A DNA stretch of 64,000 bases from Liolophura sinensis (lineage: Eukaryota > Mollusca > Polyplacophora > Chitonida > Chitonidae). The stretch is taken from positions 372,001 to 436,000 of the forward strand of contig NC_088296.1 in assembly GCF_032854445.1 (NCBI RefSeq). The letters run 5' to 3'. The stretch's first letter is position 1. Each line of letters begins with the position of its first letter. Shown here piece by piece: positions 36,055 through 46,000 of the stretch. Made by a program: the position numbers and the translations under genes. Below the pieces are notes generated by a model. That model was not told the origin of the DNA. It saw only the letters and a program-made list of their open reading frames with translations, and made no database searches.

Positions 36055-36115
36055 GTATTTCTGAAATATTGCAGAAGTGCCGTTAAGTCATAATCACTCC
36101 CTCATTCATTTAGTG
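36055..36115 (-). repeat. second short interspersed repeat, reverse copy
   Basis: The reverse complement carries gattatgacttaacggcac and the GAATGAGG-type 5' flank. Confidence 0.5.
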
Positions 36116-36242
36116 TGGTCTTTTTGTAATAATAGAAAACGCCCCGTTGTTGACACTATAAACCCTCACAGTTAACATCATACCCCCTCGTAGCAAAAAT
36201 CATAGTCTTACAAAGACACCAAAAACCTTTTCAATAATCACC

Positions 36243-36310
36243 TGGCCCCCCCCCACCCCACCCCCCCCCCCCCCCCCCACACACACACCACCACCACCCC
36301 CCACCCCACT
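36243..36310. repeat. C-rich low-complexity tract
   Basis: Cccacccc and poly-C with a short (CA)n. Glycine-type frames over it are artefacts. Confidence 0.85.
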
Positions 36311-36464
36311 CCATAAACATCACACACCCTTTTTATAAATAATCGCATTGGTACTGGTAAAATGTGCACAAATGTTGATAGTACAAATCGCGCTAACGTG
36401 ATTGCGCATTTTGTAACAAACTCGTTCTTAAATGAATTAAGCGTCATTGATACCATTTATGATA

Positions 36465-36850
36465 TCTGTCAGGTTAGCTTTGTTCATCATTAGATGGAAT
36501 TTTCCAGTGTCTTCTTGAATGAAATAAGTTATCAAAAAAACACACCCTGAGAGTTGCAATTTGTAATAATTTATTACAAAAAAGTTTCAAATTTTAATAA
36601 TTCTTAGAAATTGCTTTTTCTTACAAATTGCGTTAATGTCTGAAACGCAAATTGTAACAACGGAATATGTAACAATTATTCCTAAAGGAAGTTATCTATT
36701 CCTAAAGGAAGTTATCGTCACTACTCTCAGTCATGACATCTGACAGGATAGGCTTGGTCATCTTTAGGTTCTCCAGTGTCTTCTTGAAACAAATAAGTTA
36801 TTATAAAAACCCACACTAGGAGTTGCAATTTGTAATAATTTATTATTAAA
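36465..36850. repeat. direct repeat of ~120 bp, spaced ~250 bp
   Basis: tccagtgtcttcttgaa, aataagttat and gagttgcaatttgtaataat occur in the same order at about 36470-36585 and 36735-36850. Between them cctaaaggaagttatc is itself doubled. Confidence 0.7.
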
Positions 36851-36889
36851 TTAAAATTTAAATGACTTATTCAGAAGAAAGCAGATAGG

Positions 36890-37880
36890 GAAACCAGGAA
36901 TAAGATGGAGAAGAAACAAAGTGCACCCGAGAAGATACAACTCATGTAATATTTGACCCCAGAGATAAGAAGAAACGAAACTGTCCACAACTGAGGTTAC
37001 ACAAATCAGGTAGCCTAACATTTGAATAAGGTGTAAGAGAGGAAACGCACCACAGCAGAGAAGATGGGTAGGCCTACTTGTACCATGTAATGTGTGAATC
37101 AGGGGTCATCCAGAGAAGAAACCCATCACACGGGAAAACCATCTCTCCTGAGAAGATATACATCAGGTAATGTGTGAACCCGGTATTAGAGAGACAGGAA
37201 AACCAGCCGTCCTTAAAAAAGTCACACATCAGGTAATTTCTGGGCTCTATATTACAGAGAGAGGGAAACCATCTCCCCTGAGAAAATACACATTAGGTAA
37301 TGTGTGGACCCGGTATTATAGAGAGAGGGGGAAACCAGCTCTCCAGAGAAAATACACATCAGTTAATGTGTGGGCCCGGTGATAGAAAGAGAGGAAAACC
37401 AGCTCCCCTGAGAAGACAGACATGAGTTAATGTGTGAACCCGGTATTAGAGAGGAAAACCGGCTCTCCAGAGAAAATACACACCAGTTATTGTGTTGACC
37501 AGGTATTACAGAGAGAGGAAAACCAGCTCTCCAGAGAAGATACACATCAGTTAATGTGTGGACCCGGTGAAAGAAAGAGAGGATTACCAGCTCCCTCGAG
37601 AAGATACACATCAGTTAATGTGTCAACCCGGTATTAGAGAGGAAAACCAGCCCTCCTAAGAAAATACACATCAAGTAATGTGTTGACCAGCTATTATAGA
37701 GAGAGGAAAACCAGCTCTCCAGAGAAGATACACATCAGTTCATGTGTGGGCCGGGTGACAAAACGAGATGACAACCAGCTCCCCTAAGAAGATACGCATC
37801 AGTTAATGTCAGGGCTCGGTATTAGAAAGAGAGGAAACCCAGCACTACTGATAACATACCCATGAGGTAACTTGAATATG
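36890..37880. repeat. ~65-bp tandem array
   Basis: About 15 units of 60-66 bp with the phrases gaggaaaaccagctc, agagaagatacacatcagtt and aatgtgtggacccggtatta. Units are cleanest at 37150-37800. The unit length varies, so frames drift and the short ORFs over it are not credible genes. Confidence 0.9.
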
Positions 37881-38625
37881 CTGAATATGAAATTGGTATA
37901 CGTAAAAAACTTGTGTAACAATACTACATACGGTTCATGATTTTAAGTGTGTTTTATTACCTTTCACTGAGACTAAATCAACCAACCATTTAAACGAGAA
38001 TTATATATTACATAACCATTCATTTTTATTTAGCGTATATCTCTGAAGTTGGAACACAAAGGACAGAAAGTTACAAAGTATCACATAACCATACATGTAG
38101 ACGAATACAAATACAACCGACATAAAAATAGCAGCAAGCAGATGAAATGGCGCAATGCGCTAATAGATGACCTCATAATCTATTATATAGGTTGCCATAG
38201 CTACATCAGGGCCTACTAGTGATGACGCCGCTTCTTAAGGTAAATCAGGTACAATATAATTAAAGACGTACGGTATGGAGAGTAAAACCAGAACAGCGAC
38301 AACACTGTGATAGCTGCCAAATAGTCACACGTAACCGGCGGAATACGGTCTCTTGTCGATTTACCTTAGTTAGGGTTTTTTAGATGGACACATTGTTGTG
38401 GGTTTGAACATACATGTATGGGGACTTTGAACCAAAAACACACTGACAAAGTCACACAGTGTAACATATCAAGCGTTTGGATACATGAGCTTCATATCAA
38501 GTTGGAGATGAATGGTGGTTTTTGAGGTTAACTTAAAATGCAACTATCTACCCATTCTGTACAGCACATATACGTGCCATTACAAGCTGGCTGTGAATGT
38601 CTTACAAGCCGAAAATGTCAATGCG

Positions 38626-38671
<46 letters not shown>

Positions 38672-39660
38672 TTACTTTAAGCATATGGAGATCTACAGCT
38701 CTGGGTGATGCTACTTAAACACAAGAAGGAGATAGCTCATGTTGTAGCTATTCATACATGTATGCAATAAAAGAGAATCAACGTTAATACATGTACAACA
38801 CAATTGATCAGGTTTATCACTGAAAAATTCTGCACAGGCTTATTTACATCAAATTTGAAAACAAAAACCAAAGAAAACCAGTGTAACAACTTTACACCAA
38901 TCAGTTCGCCAAATTAAGCACATCCATGTCAAACACAATCTATGTTCTGAACAAAATCCTTAAACAACTGACACACAGCATATATGTAATCAACATATAT
39001 AAATGTATTAATACAAGCATATAATACAGCTAAAACATATGATTTGAACTGGGCGAAATCATCACAATGTCATCATATGTAATCACCAGACACGGTGTAT
39101 TACTTACATGATATGGATCTACCTGGACAGTGAATACAATGTGCAGTAATGCGTATTATCTTACATCACAGCAATTACATGGAAATTCTTTTAAAGGAAA
39201 TATTTATAATTGATAATATAAATACTTAGCATCCTTCCTCACATTGCTTACATACTAAAAAAAGAGTTTAGTTTTTAAACACATTTATGTTAGAGTTTTG
39301 AAACAAGTATTGGTTTTCATTCATGAAAGAAACATGTTAAGCAACTAAGAGATGTGTTTATTATGGTAAACACATCAGATATTTACTTAATTATGAGGTG
39401 GATATATTCGAAAAAAGACATTTATTTCTATATTTTTTTAATAAACACATGTTTATACTGTGTGTTGACAGCTGATAAACATCATAAAATGTTTGATATT
39501 GTGAACATGTGACATGTTTATAATACTCCAATGCAAAATACTGTTGATGTATTTACTCAAACTATGGCCAGGTACATGTAGTGACAATTTGTTAGTAAAG
39601 GCAAAGTTTCAATAAACAAATTAAAAAAAAGCTAAACATACAGGAAACAATGATATCAAG
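37881..39660. other. AT-rich DNA without recognisable genes
   Basis: Only a (TA)n tract and short frames are seen. 38900-39650 is particularly AT-rich. Confidence 0.5.
38626..38667. repeat. (TA)n microsatellite
   Basis: About 21 uninterrupted TA units. Confidence 0.95.
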
Positions 39661-39666
39661 ATTTGA

Positions 39667-39740
39667 GTTATTTAACTGGTGTTTTAGGCCATACATACTT
39701 ATACGACAGCTGCCAGCATTATGGTGGGAAGAAACTTTTT
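39667..39740 (-). mobile_element. SINE 3' fragment
   Basis: ttaactggtgttttaggcca and gctgccagcattatggtggg: the conserved 3' core in reverse orientation. Confidence 0.65.
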
Positions 39741-40249
39741 AAAGTTTTCAAACTAGAGATCAGATTCAGGCATTTTACCTCAAACAAAATGATGACTACA
39801 AAATTACAATTTTTTGTCCAAAAAAAAAAAGGTTTACAAAATAAATATAAGATAAGAGCATGGATAAATGTAGCTTTTTCCTTGATTATTCAAAGATTAC
39901 TGCCCATCAGAATGTCCTTTTCCAGGCTGTGGGAAAGGAACCCAAATGTGCACTGACTGATACTTCTTGGGGCTGAATTTGTGAAGTGTGAGCACATACA
40001 AAAATCAGCTGAAAATTACTCAAACTGTAAACAAAATACTGCATGCACTTACAAATTTACAACTTTAATTTATCTATAATTGATACAGCCATTAGCTTAG
40101 GGTTTTGAGTACCATAGTACCTCAGGTTCACCTTCAATACACCTCACATACATGTTGGCCTACAACCCCAAGTACATGTATACCTCAGACACACCATCAG
40201 ATATGTCCTACCTCAAGGGTACAGCTAAGATGTGCCTCAAGTATACTCC

Positions 40250-40680
40250 CAGTACACCTTATGGGTTATACATGCGCCATTCGGGCAATTGTGTCCAAGA
40301 TATGCCTCCGAAATGAAGTGTGAACAAGCGCTGATAAAACTGGATAAAACTGCCACAAAGACACACTTTGAATTTCTGCACTGCATCCTGTTAAATTATA
40401 TCAGAATCTGCTTTGGATAGAACGAAAAACCCTCTGCCCGGTGTTATTACCCACCCCATGAATGTTATCAAGGTAAGAAGATGTCATGACTTCACCTCCA
40501 GCAACCACAGCTCAAACACATGGCGTTAATGCCAGGTTGATTTTTGATATGTTGTAGAGAAAAGTGCAAACTGCATGCGCAGGTATGCCATGGTACCACA
40601 TGGAAGTTTAATAGGGGATATATATTTTTGAGGTTGAATTTGACAAATTTACTACATAGATAGTGAAGGAAAATCAAAAA
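40250..40680. repeat. old ~430-bp duplication, left copy
   Basis: Shares with 41575-42005 the order gggcaattgtgtccaaga / gaaattgggtccaaga, ctggataaaactg, tttggatagaa, ttattaccca, aagtgcaaactgcatg and tatatatatttttg. Divergence is high, so the event is old. Unrecognised otherwise. Confidence 0.75.
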
Positions 40681-41574
40681 AAAAAAATAATAAAAAATCC
40701 CAATTTTGCCTGATCACCTTTATTGTGATAAGGTCAAGTTGTGCGTGTCTTAACTGGACTACTTTTTGGTATTTACCATGGGTTATCCCCAACCATTACA
40801 ACCCCAACCCTATCTACCCCCCCCCCCCCCCCATTCCCACCCTGTTAATTATGCAAAATTTCACCCTTACACTTATCAGGCTTGTACTTCCAAATTTTAT
40901 TTACACAGGTGAGTGTAATATTGCATTTATTTGATCAGGACTGTATCAGGTCACAGCCATGTGTATATATTTAGACGTAGCAAGTTATTTTTATCACATA
41001 TTCTGAAACACCTACATACTTGTATGACACATAGTGTACAATGCACGATTATGTGTTTCAATTTTGTTATGTGCAAAGTGACTTTACAACATTAAATATG
41101 CTAATGCTGTGTTTCAAATAGGTCTGAAAGTTGATCTGCTTCTCACGTTTGATGAAATTTGATTAAATGTGCTGTCTGGGAAACAATAATAATAAAAAAT
41201 TGTTTAGTTTTTGTAATTCATTTCTACAGGTACAAGTGGGGATAGGCTTAGTAATTCCTACATGACTTCTGCGCAGCTGAGTAGAGGTTGTAATATTTTA
41301 CAATCTAAGGACAACACTTGTTGCATTTTAATGTAATACAGGGTAAATGTTTATTTCTGCAAATTTTCTTTTTGACAGGAAAGAAATATAAACCCCATTC
41401 TCCACAAAACATCCTATCCCAAACTCTTATGTGTAGAGTATCAACCCAGGTGGGCTACTACAGACAGCCCTGAACTTTGACTTTTGTCATTGGACATGTA
41501 AGATTTTGGTTACAGTGCCAAATTCATATAAAGATATTACTAACAAAAAATTTTAAAACTTGTCCTTTTTATAG
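40681..41574. other. AT-rich spacer between the two ~430-bp copies
   Basis: A C run near 40818-40832 and no gene signal. Confidence 0.4.
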
Positions 41575-42005
41575 GTTAAAAATGCGCAATTCAGGAAATT
41601 GGGTCCAAGACTTGTCTCCGAACTGAAGAAGGAGGACTGATTGGATAAAACTGACACAGAGGCATATAAGTTATTCATACACTATCAATTTCTGCTGTTC
41701 TAATTTGCATCTAACATGTCAAAATAAAATACATCAGAGGTTTAATTGTTTTGGATAGAATTGAAAACTTCCCCCCCCCTGCCACAGTTATTACCCACCT
41801 CACTGGAGGTTACCAAGACAAGAAAATGTTATGATTTCACTTTCAACCACTACAGCTGAAAAAAGTGGTAGCTGAGAATATTGTAGACAAAAGTACAAGC
41901 TGCATGTAGAGGATTTGGCAAGGTACCATGCGAAAGTTAGGGTATATATATATATTTTTCACGTTAAAGATTTAATACATAATCATAAAGGAAAATCAAT
42001 GCTCC
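41575..42005. repeat. old ~430-bp duplication, right copy
   Basis: Partner of 40250-40680. Its right end lies next to the TRIM 3' UTR, near the candidate poly(A) signal. Confidence 0.75.
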
Positions 42006-42045
42006 GGTCTAAGCTAAAAGGGTAAGGCATATTTCTCTCATTTAG

Positions 42046-42051
42046 TTTATT
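42046..42051 (-). promoter_or_regulatory. candidate poly(A) signal for the TRIM gene
   Basis: AATAAA on the minus strand about 445 nt past the TRIM stop codon. Position and motif fit a polyadenylation signal, but such hexamers are frequent in AT-rich DNA. Confidence 0.35.
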
Positions 42052-42494
42052 TCTTAGGAATTAAAGTTACACAACACAACAAAAATTACTACATGTATCA
42101 TGTTGACAATATGTATTGTCATGTATAAAGTGTGAACTGTTTTGCTCAGTGACATTCCTGATTATGCTGATTTACAAGTCGCCATCACTAAAAAATATAA
42201 CTACCCAGCCATTATCCACATGTATTTTGTTTGGAAGAAAACTGACACTGATGTTCAGGACAAGTGAAACAGACTGTGTATAACTACACCAAGCTGTAAG
42301 CTTGTGACAGATCACTGACCACTTTGCAGAAGAAGCTATACATACTGAATTAGCCACACTGCTGACATTAACTAAAACAGCAATGCACAAACTGGTCTTT
42401 CTGTTTTGTTTTTTTTTTTAAAAAACTAACAAAACAGTCTCCTTCAACACATGATAATATGATGGAAAAGATGTAATAAATAATTACCGGATGG

Positions 42495-43075
42495 TCAGGG
42501 AGTGCTTATCATATCACAGAGAACTTGAGGCAGAGTCACAGAGTCACCCGTTACCAGACGAGCAGACACAGACACAGACACAGGTCCAGACCAGACAAAC
42601 CCAACCCATGGCACGAGAGGCTCTGTGACGATAACATCACTGACAGTGTACATTACCTGGTTGTTGTCACAGTCCAGGACTGTCAGTGTGTGGTCATCAC
42701 AGTCCAGGTACACACCCAGGTGATGAGGTCGTGTGTAACGTCTGTACTGTAGATAGCCAGGTTTGATCTCACCACCACCACGGTGTCTATAACACTTGAC
42801 CTCATCACCACGGTAGCCCATCCCAGTGTACCAGGTGTTAAGGCCAGGGTCTGTCTCCTCACTCACATTACAGCTCTCCTGTGTCACTCCTATATAACAG
42901 TCAGAGCCATTTGAACAGGTGATGTGTATCTCCCAGTAGTACCTGCCCGTCTGGTAACACCCGTCTGTCACAGCTCTCCTCCACACATAGGACAAGCCTT
43001 CACCCTTTACCACACAGCCGCTGTCAGTGATTCTCAGCTCACTGCCGTCTGTCTCTGTAAATCTCAGCGTCGGCT
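42495..43075 (-). CDS. TRIM coding exon 6: SPRY domain and stop
   Basis: Acceptor TTTTTGCAG; two bases complete the split Lys codon, then 192 codons and a stop. SPRY landmarks: the LRFTETDG start, YYWEIHI, CYIGVTQE, a GVYLDCDDHTLTV-like strand and VPWVGFVWSG near the end. The single large SPRY exon is typical of class IV TRIM proteins. Confidence 0.93.
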
Positions 43076-46000
43076 CTGCAAAAACACAACAGAAGCAGCA
43101 TAAACAACAGCAAACCATAAACACACGCTGTAAGACTGAGGTGTAAATACCTGTACACATACCGTGGTTTTACTTGCTCAACACAATCTCTTGAAATAAA
43201 ATGACATATATTTTTGACATGAATGTAATTTATATACAGATCTCTGTCATTTTCAGCCAGTTTAAAAGAGTTGAGCTTAGACAAGAACTGTATCCATGAC
43301 TAAATAACTGGTACGACATAGACATAGACTAAGTACTGGGTTAAAATACAGGCTTTTAGCAATCTAATTTGTTTAAAACTTATCACTTACAACAAGAATA
43401 ATACCTTTCTCTATCCAGATATTGGTTTTAGTTGTCAGTTATGGCACATTTGAACACTCAATTGACTATCAAGCTGCAGTAGGCCTGTTGTGGATTCATT
43501 CGTGGAGTATCGAAGCTGTCTGTGTAATAAGGGAGGTAACTCGCCACACATAACTTACCAAGTGACTTTCATTGTCACAATACCCCCAAAGACTATTTAA
43601 TCCACCAGAAGTAGTCAGCTAAATTTTCTTCAATTTGCCATTTTTTTTTTAAAGATACCTAAATATTTAAATATTAACAACAAACTTATATTGAGGGAGG
43701 AAGGACATGTAAACCTCATACTCTTATACATGGAATCTATATCCTTGAACATTAATAATGAAACAGATATGAGGGTATTTTTTCTCTTTTTCTCCCCTTT
43801 GAAATAAGTGTTTGACTACATTTGAATCTAGGAAATAATGGCGAATTTTTACTTGAATACATGTGTCAGTAATAATTAGGGGGCCTCCGTGGTTCAGTTG
43901 GTTAGCGCGCTAGCGCAGCGTAATGAAACAGAAGGCTCTTACCATGCAATGCGGTCGCTGTGAGTTCAAGTCCAGCTCATGCTGGCCTCCTCTTCCGCCC
44001 TTCGTATAAAGGTCTTTCAGCAGCCTGCAGATGGTCGTGGGTTTCCACCGGGCTATGCCCAGTTTCCTCCCACCATAATGCTTGCCACCGTCGTCTAAGT
44101 GAACTATTCTTGAGTACCGCGTAAAGCACAAAAAATTGAGTGCAACGTGTTATCTGTCCTGCTCTAAGAGTGTAGACCTGCTCTTGTACACATGGAGTAA
44201 ACATCACCCAGACACCACAGAATACACAAACACCACTCCTGATCTAACATTACACGCGCTGATTTGCAAATATACAAGGTAGACACCGATGGCTTCACTA
44301 CCATCTGTTCTGATCTAATTTTGCAGCTGCTGATATATAATTCTGCTATGTACCTTCCTCTTTTTGTGACTTCTGGGCCAACTGTACATTAATCTGAATC
44401 TCCTGTGCACATCCTACTGTGTACCTCACATTAGTCTGTGTCGTCTGTGCCCACCCTACTGTGTACCTCACATTAGCCTGTGTCTTCTGTGCCCACCCTA
44501 CTGTGTACCTCACATTAGTCTGTGTCGTCTGTGCCACCCTACTGTATACCTCACATTAGCCTGTGTCGTCTGTGCCCACCCTACTGTATAGCCTACCTCA
44601 CATATTAGCCTGTGTCTTCTGTGCACATCCTACTGTATAACTCACATTAGCCTTTGTCTTCTGTGCACATCCTACTGTATAACTCACATTAGCCTGTGTC
44701 TTATGTGCACACCCTACTGTATAACTCACATTAGCCTGTGTCTTATGTGCATACACTACTGTATAACTCACATTAGCCTGTGTCTTCTGTGCACATCCTG
44801 CTGTATACCTCACATTAGCCTGTGTCTTCTGTGCACACCCTACTGTATAACTCACATTAACCTGTGTCTTCTGTGCACACCCTACTGTATATCTCACATT
44901 AGCCTGTGTCTTCTGTGCACATCCTACTGTATAACTCACATTAGCCTGTGTCTAATATGCACACCTTACTGTATACCTCACATTAGCCTGTGTCTTCTGT
45001 GCATATCCTAGTGTACACCTCGCATTAGCCTGTGTCTTCTGTGCATACACTACTGTATAACTCACATTAGCCTGTGTCTTCTGTGCACATCCTGCTGTAT
45101 ACCTCACATTAGCCTGTGTCTTCTGTGCACACCCTACTGTATAACTCACATTAGCCTGTGTCTTATGTGCATACACTACTGTATAACTCACATTAGCCTG
45201 TGTCTTCTGTGCACATCCTGCTGTATACCTCACATTAGCCTGTGTCTTCTGTGCACACCCTACTGTATAACTCACATTAACCTGTGTCTTCTGTGCACAC
45301 CCTACTGTATAACTCACATTAGCCTGTGTCTTCTGTGCACATGCTTCTGTATATCTCACATTAGCCTCTGTCATCTGGGCAAACCATACTGTATATCTGA
45401 CAATAATTTGTATATTCCGGGCACACACTACTGTATACCTCGCATTAGTTAGCATCATTTTACCTGCCCTATCTCTTGCCAAACATTAATGTGTATGGTT
45501 TATACTATCTGTACTTTTTGCAAACTCTTCTCACTTTCGTCTCTCTTGGAATACTGTTCATTTTCTTGGCACGCCACGGACATATCGGTTTTGTTTTCTT
45601 AACAGAGTCTATCGTGTGTTTTGCAGGTACACAGCCGTTCGCCCTCTCCATTTTTGTCTGTGTCTTCGATGCACACACTAATGTAAACCCTTCAGTCCTT
45701 TATGTCGTCTAAGCACACCCTACTGTATGCCTTTTATACATAAGAACTTACTTGTAACACGTAGGGGAGATATTTGTCCACCGACTGCTGCTTCTAAGTC
45801 CTGACATTCTAGCACTGTTTCTTTCACAGTCACCTGTCTAGGAACAACTTGGTCATGATGGACAGAAGCTAGAAGCTTCTGTCTGCTGACATCATGTTTC
45901 TCCAGATCTGCTCTTATCCCATTCAGCTGGTCATCAGTTCTGCGAGAAGAGGAGAGAAAACAAAGAGACACAGTCGTGTAGTGATCTTGTGTCCGCGCAG

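Noticed and set aside
36890-37880. CRISPR-like array
   Set aside because: Units are continuous tandem repeats with no unique spacers, and the context is animal DNA.
44703-45452. Plus-strand Cys-rich frames (CLLCTSCCIPHIS-like repeats)
   Set aside because: Antisense reading of the 42-bp minisatellite; the frame is open only because the unit is a multiple of three and lacks stops.
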